Shown: piece by piece, positions 24,697 through 33,499 of the stretch
How the letters are laid out: each line of letters starts with the position of its first letter
Position numbering within the stretch: the first letter of the stretch is position 1
Assembly (NCBI GenBank): GCA_002310995.1
Contig: DBYV01000055.1
Location: 1 to 64,000, forward strand
Direction: 5' to 3'
Length of the DNA: 64,000 bases
Source: a bacterium UBP6_UBA1177
GTDB lineage: Bacteria; UBP6; UBA1177
Notes under the pieces: model-generated
Database searches by the model: none
The model's input: only the letters and a program-made list of their open reading frames with translations
What the model was told of the DNA's origin: nothing
Program-made: the position numbers and the translations under genes

Positions 24697-26403
24697 TTAT
24701 TTCTTTTTAACCGGAATTTCAAGAATAAACGCCGCGCCGCCAAGCGCCGAATCGCCGATGTAAAGTTTCCCTCCCGCTTCTGTGGCGAGTTTTTTCGAAT
24801 GACTGAGCCCTATCCCTGTACCGCCTGGCTTATTGGTGTAGAAATTCTTAAAAACCACTTCACGCTCGCTCTGCGGGACACCTTTTCCAGAATCTTCAAC
24901 CGAAATGACGGCAAAATTTCCGTTTCTAGCAATATTTACCGCTATCTTTCCGCCGTTTTCAAGTTCTTCCCACGCATTTTTCAGCAGATTGAGCATAATT
25001 TCCTTGAATGACGAGATGGAAATCGAAATCGAAAGAGGCTCGCTCTTCCCGACTGTCAGCTCGATATTCCTCTTCTGCAGTTCCGGAAGATGGAATGAAA
25101 GAAATTCTATCAGATCGGAAGGAAGCGACACTCCGTGTTCACTCTCACCGTTCCTGTTGTAATTAACCATCCCCATATATTTGTTCGTAATCTGCTCAAG
25201 CCGTTCGACTTCGTTCACGACAAGAGAAAGAAGCTGTTTTTTCTCATCAGATTCCGTTTTTTCTACGTTGTTGAGCAAATAAGTGCTGTTCATCTTGATA
25301 GTGTTCAGCGGATTTCTGATTTCGTGAGTGATTCTGGCTGCCATCTCTCCTATTGAAGCAAGACGCTCCGAATTCAGCAGTTTGCTCGAAAGCTCTTCGG
25401 ATTTGGTTATATTCCTTATAATATAAAAAGTTTCATTCTGCCCTTGAGAGACAGACAGCTGATAAGTCTCTTCGCCGCTTGAAAATTTGCCTTCAGAGCC
25501 GTCAGTTCCGATTTTGTCAAAAACGGTTTTTACATCTTCACCTATCGCTGAACCATCCACTCCGAACCAGTCTTTCATGGTTTTATTCACAAAAGTCACA
25601 TGTCCGGATGCAGCCGCAGAAAGCCCTTCCGGAATGGCATTGAGAAGATCCTCTTTCCTTTTTCCGACAATCTGCTCCCTGGCGAATTTCTTTCCGAGTT
25701 CGTCGAATTCTGCACTTTTCGCATCGGTCAGTTTTTTTATCTCTTCAGCAGCAGCATCTGCCGAAGCGTTCTCTCCGACACCTATCAGAGCAAACAGCTT
25801 TCCCATATTCTTATTCTTTCTGAAAATAAGAACAGTCATGACAACTGTTATCAGAAGAAAGAGCGCTGAAACAGCTATAACAGTTTTGTTTATGAAGTCA
25901 TGCCAAACAAAGTAGCTGTATTTCAAAATACCGAGTTTCTGTCTTGCCGCGAGATCAATCATATCTTTCAAAGTCGAGATATCACCCCTCAAAGCCGCAA
26001 TAATCTGAGCCCTTTCCTCCGCATCAGATTCAGCAAGACGTTCGCCTCCGGCTGAAATTTTTCCGGCGAAATCACCTATCTTCACGGCAAGATGTTCTCC
26101 GCTTTCATTTTTTACCAAAGAAACATTTCTGCCTAATGACCTTAAAGATGTTAACAGAAAATCGTTAAGATGCCCGTTATTCTCAGCATTTTCTCCCGTT
26201 CCGTCCATGAACTTCCCGTAAAAAACAACAAAGTTATCAAGAGAATCAAGTTCAGCCGAGAGATTTCCTGCATGAACAAAAAATGATCTGTCTTCTTCAA
26301 TCGCATCACTCAGAAGATCTGAATCTGTAAAATTAAAACAGACAAAAAGAAACAGAAAAAATGAAAATAAAAGAGGTAAAAAAATTAGGAACTTATTCTT
26401 CAA
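24697..26403 (-). CDS. membrane sensor histidine kinase
   Basis: 568 residues. An N-terminal membrane segment (about 4-24), a helical periplasmic sensor (25-170), a second membrane segment (173-195), a cytoplasmic linker, a PAS-like part (about 250-330), HisKA with the phosphorylated His360 (ITHEIRNPLNTIK), and an HATPase_c domain (LLNLLKNAWEEL-type N box, VEDSGKGVP, GGTGIGLSHSKKL). It starts 11 bp inside the end of the LysM gene, so the two are translationally coupled and the kinase may sense envelope state. No response regulator is adjacent. Confidence 0.9.
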   Translation of the reverse strand: MKNKFLIFLPLLFSFFLFLFVCFNFTDSDLLSDAIEEDRSFFVHAGNLSAELDSLDNFVVFYGKFMDGTGENAENNGHLNDFLLTSLRSLGRNVSLVKNESGEHLAVKIGDFAGKISAGGERLAESDAEERAQIIAALRGDISTLKDMIDLAARQKLGILKYSYFVWHDFINKTVIAVSALFLLITVVMTVLIFRKNKNMGKLFALIGVGENASADAAAEEIKKLTDAKSAEFDELGKKFAREQIVGKRKEDLLNAIPEGLSAAASGHVTFVNKTMKDWFGVDGSAIGEDVKTVFDKIGTDGSEGKFSSGEETYQLSVSQGQNETFYIIRNITKSEELSSKLLNSERLASIGEMAARITHEIRNPLNTIKMNSTYLLNNVEKTESDEKKQLLSLVVNEVERLEQITNKYMGMVNYNRNGESEHGVSLPSDLIEFLSFHLPELQKRNIELTVGKSEPLSISISISSFKEIMLNLLKNAWEELENGGKIAVNIARNGNFAVISVEDSGKGVPQSEREVVFKNFYTNKPGGTGIGLSHSKKLATEAGGKLYIGDSALGGAAFILEIPVKKK

Positions 26404-27667
26404 TCTCGCCCGAGACCGCAGTGTCGCCCGCTTCGAGAGCGGTGATGCTGTTTGTAATGATTGCTACGGAAGTTTTTTCAGCAACCTGAATAACGACAAG
26501 TTCTCCGATCATTTCGTAAGGAAGACCGGCCGGAGACGATTTGCCCTCAAATTCTTTAAGACCGTCGCCCTTTCTGTAAACAGAGAGCATAACGCCTTTT
26601 TCAACACCGTCGTCGCTACCTTTATCAAGGTAAACAATGTAGTTGGGACCATAGAAGAAAGTCGGGTCATAACCGGTGAGAATCTTCGCTCTGATGTCAG
26701 AAGCGGGTTCTGTAACCTTTACGCTGTCTTCCGTCGGAACATATTCGCGGACATAGAAACCGCGCTCGATAGCATCGTAAGATTTTACGATTTTAACGGT
26801 AGCAATCTGTGTGTCTTTGTCGTCATCATCATCGTCTTTCTTCTTTTTGCCGATATCGAGAACTTTTCCTCTGCCGACTATATCAACGATAGAACCAATT
26901 TTATCACCGGTGTCTGGATGTTTGATTGTTTCCTTGACATTGATGATTTCAACATAATCGCCGATCTGGAAATGGGGTTTCTCCTTCTTCTTTCCGTCCT
27001 TGTCTTCCTCTTCATCTTCATCGTCACCAAGTTCGACATAGATGTTATCGCCGGTTGAGAGGAGCTCTTTCGGCTCGAATGAAGCGATTATTTTCGCCAT
27101 TTTTTCTTCTTCGGTATTGCCTACAAAACCTTTCTGAACTACATCAAAAATGGTGTCGTCAATCTGTTTGAACCTGTCAACCCTGTATTTGCCGCCCAGT
27201 TTTACATAACTTTTGTAACTTTCTGGCGTAGCATCAAGCGTTTTTCCGGTCTGAGCAAGAGAATCAGTCTCGCCTTCGTCCTCATATTCGGCACCTGATT
27301 CGCTGTATCCGCTCTCGTCAGCATATCCGCCGTTCGCACCTGCTCCTTCTTCGCCGGGCATCATCATTTCACCGGTCGGACGGAAAGAGATTTTGTCACC
27401 GGGATAAATTCTGTGCGGGTTCTGGATCTGCGGGTTAAGAGACCATACTTTAGGCCAGTACCACGGACTTTTAAGCTCTTTTTCGCTTATATCCCAAAGC
27501 GTGTCACCTGGCGCAACTTCATAAGTTTCAGGAGCGGCACTAAGGTCTACATTGTCGAGATTGATAAAATCTGGAACCGGAACTTCTTCAGCGCTTGCCG
27601 GTGGAACTTCTTCAGCAAACATAAGAGTCGAAAACATCAAAACGAAAGCAAAAATCATCGTTTTCAT
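26393..27667 (-). CDS. LysM-domain exported protein
   Basis: 424 residues from ATG 27667 (AAGGAG). A signal peptide ends near FAEE. A LysM domain (about 45-100) has YEVAPGDTLWDISEKELKSP and NPHRIYPGDKI, typical of peptidoglycan-binding proteins that combine LysM with large periplasmic parts. An acidic Gly/Glu linker and a long C-terminal region follow, with a charged DDEDEEEDKDGKKKEK tract and a second DDDDDDKDT tract. It overlaps the downstream sensor kinase gene. Probably anchors to the cell wall. Confidence 0.85.
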   Translation of the reverse strand: MKTMIFAFVLMFSTLMFAEEVPPASAEEVPVPDFINLDNVDLSAAPETYEVAPGDTLWDISEKELKSPWYWPKVWSLNPQIQNPHRIYPGDKISFRPTGEMMMPGEEGAGANGGYADESGYSESGAEYEDEGETDSLAQTGKTLDATPESYKSYVKLGGKYRVDRFKQIDDTIFDVVQKGFVGNTEEEKMAKIIASFEPKELLSTGDNIYVELGDDEDEEEDKDGKKKEKPHFQIGDYVEIINVKETIKHPDTGDKIGSIVDIVGRGKVLDIGKKKKDDDDDDKDTQIATVKIVKSYDAIERGFYVREYVPTEDSVKVTEPASDIRAKILTGYDPTFFYGPNYIVYLDKGSDDGVEKGVMLSVYRKGDGLKEFEGKSSPAGLPYEMIGELVVIQVAEKTSVAIITNSITALEAGDTAVSGEIEE

Positions 27668-27866
27668 CGAAAACTCCTTATATCTAATCATAAGATCAAA
27701 CAAAATAGCCGGGTCATATTACGCAAAAACGCGATTTTGTCAATTTAATTAAATACAATCTACTGAAAATATGAGATTTTTCGATTTTCAATATTAATAA
27801 ACAGGGCAAAATTCCAATTTTTCACCTTTTTCATATAATCTTTAAGTGTGTTCGACGGAGGTAAAA

Positions 27867-28535
27867 ATGGAAATCAAAAAAATTCCGGTAGCTCCCATAG
27901 GAGCGAACTGTTACATCGTTTCTGAAAAGGAAAATGCTTTTATAATTGATCCGGGTGGTGATGCCGATTGCATCATAAAAGCTACGGAAAATCTGAAAGT
28001 TAAGGGAATTATGCTGACTCACACCCATTTTGACCATATCGGCGCACTGAACGACCTCGTCCAAGCTTTTCCCGGAATAGAAATCGAAGTTCCAGAACTT
28101 GAATCAGACTGGCTTTTTGACCCCGAGCTCAATCTATCAGCGCTTTTCGACGGAGGCTTCGTTTTCAAAGGAAAAGTAACAAAACTGCTTTCAGACAAAG
28201 CGGTGGAAAATTTTCTGTCAGGCTACAAAATTCATATAATCCACACACCAGGACACACTCCCGGAAGCACCTGCTTTTACATCAATCAGTCAGATGACGA
28301 GACAGCAGACTGCAAAAATCCTGTCCTTTTTTCTGGCGACACTCTTTTCAGGAACAGCATTGGAAGAACCGATTTCCCCGGCGGTGACGGAAGAAAAATC
28401 ATTGAAAGCATCAAAAACAAACTGCTTATCCTGCCGGATGAAACGGTTGTTTATCCCGGTCATGACGAAAACACTTCAATTGCGATGGAAAAAAAGTTCA
28501 ATCCTTTTTTAAAACATTACAGCGTGACGTCGTAA
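27867..28535 (+). CDS. metallo-beta-lactamase-fold hydrolase, glyoxalase II-like
   Basis: 222 residues from ATG 27867 (GAGG). Metal ligands are seen in order: HTHFDH, HTPGHTPGS, FSGDTLF...GRTDFPGGD and YPGHDENT. This is the short YcbL/GloB-like subgroup acting on thioesters such as S-lactoylglutathione or related compounds; the substrate is inferred. A TATAAT at 27834-27839 gives a promoter. The last codons and the stop (ACG TCG TAA) lie in repeat family B. Confidence 0.9.
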   Translation: MEIKKIPVAPIGANCYIVSEKENAFIIDPGGDADCIIKATENLKVKGIMLTHTHFDHIGALNDLVQAFPGIEIEVPELESDWLFDPELNLSALFDGGFVFKGKVTKLLSDKAVENFLSGYKIHIIHTPGHTPGSTCFYINQSDDETADCKNPVLFSGDTLFRNSIGRTDFPGGDGRKIIESIKNKLLILPDETVVYPGHDENTSIAMEKKFNPFLKHYSVTS

Positions 28536-28626
28536 CGTCGTTCTTGTCGACGCGCCGGAATCAGGATCGTTATACCGTGATACCGTATATAACGTTATTC
28601 CGACGGCGCGAATCGTTATCACGACG
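28522..28626. repeat. repeat family B, GC-rich imperfect inverted repeat
   Basis: GCGTGACGTCGTAACGTCG at the left and CGAATCGTTATCACGACG at the right, with TTATAC and GTATATAAC near the middle, form a long imperfect palindrome. It provides the stop codon of the MBL gene and fills the gap to cysD. A shorter related piece, GCGTGACGACGTAACGTCG, follows the serine hydrolase gene at 45609-45627. Probably a REP/MITE-like element. Confidence 0.6.
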
Positions 28627-28681
28627 AAATTTTACTTTCCCGAAAATCCTGTTAATATTCGCGGCTTTTTTGGGAGGCTGT

Positions 28682-29563
28682 ATGGAACATCTGGACAGGC
28701 TTGAAGCCACTTCAATCCACATCATCAGGGAATCTTACGCGAATTTCAAAAATCTCGGTATGCTCTGGTCAATCGGAAAGGACAGCACTGTTCTGCTCTG
28801 GCTCGTGAAAAAAGCGTTTTTCGGTCACGTTCCGTTTCCGCTGATTCACATCGACACACACTACAAAATCCCTGAAATGATTGAATACCGCGACAACCTC
28901 ACAAAAGAGTGGCACCTCAACATGGTTGTCGGAGTAAACGAAGAAGCCCTTGCCCAGAAGGCGACTTTCCCCGACGGAAATGTTGATAGAATCACCTGCT
29001 GCCGCAATTTGAAAACACAGGCGCTGAAAGCAACTCTCGACGGCACAGGCAAAAGATACGTTTTCAACCACGAAAAAGGCTGCTACGAGCTTGACAAATC
29101 GCATGAAGCTTTCACCGCGATAATTCTCGGGATCAGAAGCGACGAAGAGGGAAGCCGCTCGAAAGAACGCTACTTCTCGCCGCGAAACGCCTCGAACGAA
29201 TGGAATATCGGCGATCAGCCGCCTGAATTCTGGAACCAGTTCAAAACCGACTTCGCGCCGGGAACACACCTCAGGATACATCCGCTTCTCGACTGGACGG
29301 AACTCAACATCTGGGAATACATCGAACGAGAGAAAATACCGACCGTTTCGCTTTACTACGACCATGGCACAGGGAAAAGATACCGCTCTCTCGGATGTTA
29401 TCCGTGCACTTTCCCTGTTGAAAGTACCGCAAAAAATGTTGCCGAAATCATCGAAGAACTGAGGAGCGGCAAGTTCGCCAAAATCGCGGAACGCTCTGGC
29501 AGAGCGCAGGACAAAGATGACGGCGGCGGTCTGGAAACACTCAGGAAAGACGGGTACATGTAA
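28682..29563 (+). CDS. cysD: sulfate adenylyltransferase subunit 2-like protein
   Basis: 293 residues from ATG 28682 behind GGGAGG; the frame extends upstream into repeat B. It belongs to the CysD/PAPS-reductase fold: LDRLEATSIHIIRESYANF, WSIGKDSTVLLWL (PP-loop), FPLIHIDTHYKIPEMIEYRD, EGSRSKERYFSPR and LDWTELNIWEYI. CysD normally works with the GTPase CysN, made from the next gene, but no cysN is present here. Downstream is repeat family C. CysN may lie outside the window, or the protein may act with another partner. Confidence 0.85.
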   Translation: MEHLDRLEATSIHIIRESYANFKNLGMLWSIGKDSTVLLWLVKKAFFGHVPFPLIHIDTHYKIPEMIEYRDNLTKEWHLNMVVGVNEEALAQKATFPDGNVDRITCCRNLKTQALKATLDGTGKRYVFNHEKGCYELDKSHEAFTAIILGIRSDEEGSRSKERYFSPRNASNEWNIGDQPPEFWNQFKTDFAPGTHLRIHPLLDWTELNIWEYIEREKIPTVSLYYDHGTGKRYRSLGCYPCTFPVESTAKNVAEIIEELRSGKFAKIAERSGRAQDKDDGGGLETLRKDGYM

Positions 29564-29566
29564 AGA

Positions 29567-29610
29567 CCTAGGGAATTTAGAGAATCTAGGGTGTCTAGGG
29601 AATTTAGGGA
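29567..29610. repeat. repeat family C, copy 2
   Basis: CTAGGGAATTTAGAGAATCTA followed by GGGTGTCTAGGGAATTTAGG, directly after cysD. Matches the block after cysC at 13036-13114, which is inverted relative to its gene. Confidence 0.6.
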
Positions 29611-29720
29611 TTTCTCAGATTTTTGTTGCAATAAAATAAAAAAAATATTATGTCTCAGACGTTCTTTGTTTTGTAAAATTTTGTGTCCCGTTTTTTTTAA
29701 TATTTTTTTAGGAGTTAAAA

Positions 29721-31160
29721 ATGGCAACAAAGAAAGCAACACCGGCTGCAAAAGCTGCTCCGGCAAAGAAACCGTGCGCAAAAAAAGCTTGCTGCGCAAA
29801 AACAGTTAAAGACGTTAAAGCTGCTGAAATCAAAGGAATGAAGGCTTCCCAGGTTCACGAGATCCTCGGCAAGTACATCCTCAAAGACGGCTACGACATG
29901 GTTGTCGACACCGAAAAAAGCCACGGCAGCTACATGTATGACGCAAAACACAACAAAGAGTACCTCGATTTCTTCTCATTCTTTGCTTCAATGCCGATCG
30001 GATTCAACCATCCGAAACTTCACAACGATGAGTTCATCAAAGAGATCGGTGAAGTAGCTCTTCACAAAATTTCGAACAGCGACTTCTACACCACGACTAT
30101 GGCTGAATTTGTAGAAGCTATGGCTGAAACCGCAAAACCGGCTTACATGAAGAAGATGTTCTTCGTTGACGGCGGCGGTCTTGCAGTTGAGAACGCACTT
30201 AAAACCGCTTTCGACTGGAAGTTCAGAAAGAACCTTGAAAAGGGTGTCAGAATCGACGAAAACGAGATGAAGATCATCCACTTCAAACAGGCTTTCCACG
30301 GCAGAACCGGTTACACCCTTTCGCTCACCAACACTTCCGACCCGAGAAAATATATGTATTTCCCGAAATTCGACTGGCCGAGAATCACAAACCCGAAAGC
30401 TATTTTCCCGCTTGAAGGCGAAAATCTGAAAAAGACCATCGAAGCAGAAAAAGTTGCTTGCAAGGAAATCCAGGATGCATGCGACAAATTCGGCAGCCAG
30501 ATCGCCGGCCTCATCATTGAACCGGTTCAGGGCGAAGGCGGTGACAACCACTTCAGAAAAGAGTTCATTCAGGAACTCAGAAAGTTCGCTGACAAATACG
30601 ATTTCCTCCTTATCTTCGACGAAGTTCAGGCAGGCGGAGGTCTCAGCGGCAAATGGTGGACACACGAGCACTACGGCGTAAAACCCGACATCATCTGCTT
30701 CGGAAAGAAATTCCAGGTTTGCGGTATCCTTGCAAACGACAGAGTCCTTTCGGTCAAGAATAATGTTTTCGTTGAATCGAGCAGACTTAACTCGACCTGG
30801 GGCGGCAACATCGTCGATATGAAGAGAACCGCTCGTTACCTCAAGATCATAAAGGAAGAAAAGCTTGTTGAGAACGCAGCGAAAATGGGAAAAATCCTTC
30901 TCGAAGGACTTGAAGCACTGTCCAAGAAGACAAAAGGCAAAATCTTCAACGTCAGAGGCAAAGGTCTTCTCTGCGCATTCGATATGAAAGACGGCGCTGC
31001 TAGAAACAAATTCATTGACGACTGCATGAACAAGGAAAACATGATCGTTCTTGCATGCGGCGACAACTCCATCAGATTCAGACCGTTCCTTGACATCACC
31101 GAAGCTGACGTTAAAGAAGGTTTGAAGAGAATGGAAAGAGTTCTCACCGCTAAAAAATAA
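29721..31160 (+). CDS. lat: L-lysine 6-transaminase with histone-like N-terminal tail
   Basis: 479 residues, AGGAG before ATG. It would transfer the epsilon amino group of lysine to 2-oxoglutarate. The class III aminotransferase core carries IFDEVQAGGG (298-307) and the PLP lysine in CFGKKFQVCGI (about 329); this last motif matches the FGKKTQVCG of characterised LAT enzymes. Residues 1-36 are an added tail of Ala/Lys/Pro/Cys (ATPAAKAAPAKKPCAKKACC) resembling histone H1-like domains, not part of the fold. A terminator follows at 31186. Codon usage is highly biased to C-ending codons, suggesting high expression. Confidence 0.9.
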   Translation: MATKKATPAAKAAPAKKPCAKKACCAKTVKDVKAAEIKGMKASQVHEILGKYILKDGYDMVVDTEKSHGSYMYDAKHNKEYLDFFSFFASMPIGFNHPKLHNDEFIKEIGEVALHKISNSDFYTTTMAEFVEAMAETAKPAYMKKMFFVDGGGLAVENALKTAFDWKFRKNLEKGVRIDENEMKIIHFKQAFHGRTGYTLSLTNTSDPRKYMYFPKFDWPRITNPKAIFPLEGENLKKTIEAEKVACKEIQDACDKFGSQIAGLIIEPVQGEGGDNHFRKEFIQELRKFADKYDFLLIFDEVQAGGGLSGKWWTHEHYGVKPDIICFGKKFQVCGILANDRVLSVKNNVFVESSRLNSTWGGNIVDMKRTARYLKIIKEEKLVENAAKMGKILLEGLEALSKKTKGKIFNVRGKGLLCAFDMKDGAARNKFIDDCMNKENMIVLACGDNSIRFRPFLDITEADVKEGLKRMERVLTAKK

Positions 31161-31185
31161 CGGAAAATCTCCATTATAACCTCAA

Positions 31186-31213
31186 AGAGCCGGCTCAGAC
31201 CGGCTCTTTTTTT
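31186..31213 (+). terminator. intrinsic terminator after the aminotransferase
   Basis: AGAGCCGG-CTCAGA-CCGGCTCT followed by T7. Eight-pair stem. Confidence 0.9.
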
Positions 31214-31286
31214 ATGTAGCAAAGTCAAAAATTTGTTTTCGCACTGTTTTCATATAAAATACATGGATTTTTTTTCTGGAGGTCTG

Positions 31287-31832
31287 ATGAATTCAGTTCG
31301 TTTTTGCCCAGGCGCAGTAATTTTTGCCGTAATTTTAAGCACTCTTTCACTTCTTGTATTTTCGTGTTCTCCAAAAGAAGAGGTCACAAAAGAACCCGAT
31401 TTAACAATAAACCAAACCGATATTATGCTTCTTATCGAACACAAAAAAACGATTGACGCCATAACATCGGAATATGACAAAAAAATCTCTGAAGCGCAGC
31501 CAGGAGCGTCATACAAACTGATTGAAGAAGGTAAAAGTGAGATAAACAAATATCTCGAGAGCAAAGGGCTTAAACCCGAAATTTTCATGAAAAAGTCAAA
31601 AAAAATACTGAAATGCTACATTGCCTTCAACGAAATCAGCGAAGAAACCATGCAAAAAAGGATTGAAATTCTGAAGAAAAACGACGCTTCAGAAAAAGAT
31701 ATCGAAATCAAAACCGCAGCATACAAAAAAGCCGGGGAAGCTTTCTACAAGGAAATGACCGCCGATCTCACGCAAAAAGAAATAGAACTAATCAAATCGA
31801 ATCTAAAAAATATCGCCGCAGTCACGGAATAA
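31287..31832 (+). CDS. small helical lipoprotein
   Basis: 181 residues from ATG 31287, with GGAGG upstream; a longer frame exists but lacks a better site. Lipobox LVFSC (Cys27). The rest is charged and helical with no domain I recognise. It opens the operon 31287-34524 and lies 12 bp before a membrane protein gene. A TAAAAT-type -10 (near 31255) precedes. Confidence 0.8.
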   Translation: MNSVRFCPGAVIFAVILSTLSLLVFSCSPKEEVTKEPDLTINQTDIMLLIEHKKTIDAITSEYDKKISEAQPGASYKLIEEGKSEINKYLESKGLKPEIFMKKSKKILKCYIAFNEISEETMQKRIEILKKNDASEKDIEIKTAAYKKAGEAFYKEMTADLTQKEIELIKSNLKNIAAVTE

Positions 31833-31844
31833 GTGGAGGAAGTA

Positions 31845-32456
31845 ATGCGAAAGACTGAACGACTTGATTTTGTTGGAGCTTTTGAACAGGGTTGGATTCA
31901 ATACAAGTCCAATTTCGAGAAACTTATAGGCTGGGGTATTGCAGTTGCCGTTCCGCCGCTTTTTTTCAATTTAAGCATTACGGCTGGCATAATTGTCACT
32001 TTCGTTACTGAAGGTTTTCTTCTTATCCTTCTCGCAAATTCTGTCATTTGCGCATCTCAAGGGATAAAAAACGACACTTTTTCATCGCCCAAGCTACTTT
32101 TGACCTGCTTTAAGAACGGTTTTTTGATATCAATACTCCTTTTTCCCCTGCTAATTATAGGTGCAGCAGCGGCAGGAATACCTTCTGTCCTTCTTTTCAG
32201 CCTGTTCATGTTCACGTTTTTCATCACGGCTCGCAAACAGAAATTTGCCGTTGACGCTATGATGGACAGTCTCCGCGAGGGCAACGGATACAGACTTCCG
32301 CTCTTCCTGTTTGCGCTTATTTTCTACGCATCGGCAGCTCTGGCTCTGCTTATCGCTCAGTTGTTCATGCCACTCGGGTTTATTGCCGGCGCTCTTATAA
32401 CGCCCTATTTTTTCTCGGTAATTTATGAATTTTATGATCAATTAGAGACAAAATGA
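31845..32456 (+). CDS. polytopic membrane protein of unknown family
   Basis: 203 residues from ATG 31845 (GGAGG). Cytoplasmic N-terminus (TERLDFVGAFEQGWIQYKSNF) then about five hydrophobic segments. The short DFVGAFEQGW..YK start resembles membrane proteins with a glycerophosphodiesterase/DUF975-type layout, but the match is too weak to name. It overlaps the kinase gene by 4 bp (ATGA), so it is tied to amgK-murU in translation. Confidence 0.75.
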   Translation: MRKTERLDFVGAFEQGWIQYKSNFEKLIGWGIAVAVPPLFFNLSITAGIIVTFVTEGFLLILLANSVICASQGIKNDTFSSPKLLLTCFKNGFLISILLFPLLIIGAAAAGIPSVLLFSLFMFTFFITARKQKFAVDAMMDSLREGNGYRLPLFLFALIFYASAALALLIAQLFMPLGFIAGALITPYFFSVIYEFYDQLETK

Positions 32457-33499
32457 TGAATTACGAAACAGATTTTCTGGCTTATCAGCTCCTGAGCCTT
32501 TACAAAGGGAGAAAGGTTCTTGATTTTTTCGTTGAACCGCTTTTCGGCGATGCTTCCGGCAGATCATACTGCCGCGTATACTTTGAAAACACTTCCGTCG
32601 TAATGATGAAAGTTGCAAACATCAAACCAGGTGAATTCGGACGTGGTGATTCCTTCAACGATTTCATGGAGATCCGTAATTTTTTGGGCAGTATTGGCGT
32701 GAATGTTCCCGAGATTCTTGCAGTAATTGACGAACAGAAAGCGATGCTTCTAGAAGATTTAGGAGACATCACTCTTTTCAAGCTAATAGAAAATGACAAA
32801 AAGAACAAGTTCAAATACATAAAAGATGCTCTTGATCTGCTTGCCGATACGCAACAAAAACTTTACTCCCGCACAACATTCAATACTCCGGCAGACAAAA
32901 GACGTTTCACCACAAAACTTTTCATGGACGAGTTCTACCATTTTTACGAATATATGATTGCCAAAAGGGTTTACGCTGTTCCTTACAAAAATCTGTGGCC
33001 TAAACTTGAAAAATACTGTACCAGAATTTCGAAAGAACTTTCGACTCTCCCCTACTTCTTTTCACACAGAGATTTCCAGTCGAAAAATATAATGGTAAAA
33101 GATGAAAAAAAATATCTCATTGATTTTCAGGATGCCCTGATGGCACCTGCGGTATACGACCTTGTTTCACTGCTTCGCGATTCTTACGTCACCCTTTCCG
33201 CAGAAGAACTTTCTTCCCTCCTTTCCTATTTCTGGAATACTAACAGCGTAATGCACGAAGTTTTCAACGATTACGAGGCTTACGAGCATGCTTTCTACAT
33301 TCAGACACTGCAACGCAAAATGAAAGATGCCGGCAGATTCGTCTATCTCAACCAGGTAAAAGGCAAAGAATGGTTTGTTCCATATATTCTGCCGACACTC
33401 GGCTATGTGAAAGATGCCCTTTTAAAACTTGAGCTCGAAAAGATTCTGGATCTTCTTGCTCCGTTTATTCCTGAATTCGACAATGGGAGAACAAAGTGA
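32453..33499 (+). CDS. amgK: aminoglycoside-phosphotransferase-fold sugar kinase, AmgK-like
   Basis: 348 residues. The APH fold motifs FSHRDFQSKNIMV (about 204-216) and LIDFQDALMAPAVYDLVSL are intact; the N-terminal lobe has LFGDASGRSYCRV. In Pseudomonas and relatives AmgK phosphorylates MurNAc and GlcNAc at C1 for peptidoglycan recycling, and its gene pairs with murU, as here (4-bp overlap GTGA). The pairing makes this function likely. Confidence 0.85.
   Translation: MMNYETDFLAYQLLSLYKGRKVLDFFVEPLFGDASGRSYCRVYFENTSVVMMKVANIKPGEFGRGDSFNDFMEIRNFLGSIGVNVPEILAVIDEQKAMLLEDLGDITLFKLIENDKKNKFKYIKDALDLLADTQQKLYSRTTFNTPADKRRFTTKLFMDEFYHFYEYMIAKRVYAVPYKNLWPKLEKYCTRISKELSTLPYFFSHRDFQSKNIMVKDEKKYLIDFQDALMAPAVYDLVSLLRDSYVTLSAEELSSLLSYFWNTNSVMHEVFNDYEAYEHAFYIQTLQRKMKDAGRFVYLNQVKGKEWFVPYILPTLGYVKDALLKLELEKILDLLAPFIPEFDNGRTK

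Noticed and set aside
24679..24697. Possible terminator after the sensor kinase gene (CCG/CGG stem and T run)
   Set aside because: Only three stem pairs; too weak to list.
28544..28681. N-terminal extension of cysD
   Set aside because: The sequence is made of repeat family B and encodes an Arg-rich stretch unlike CysD; GGGAGG supports the ATG at 28682.
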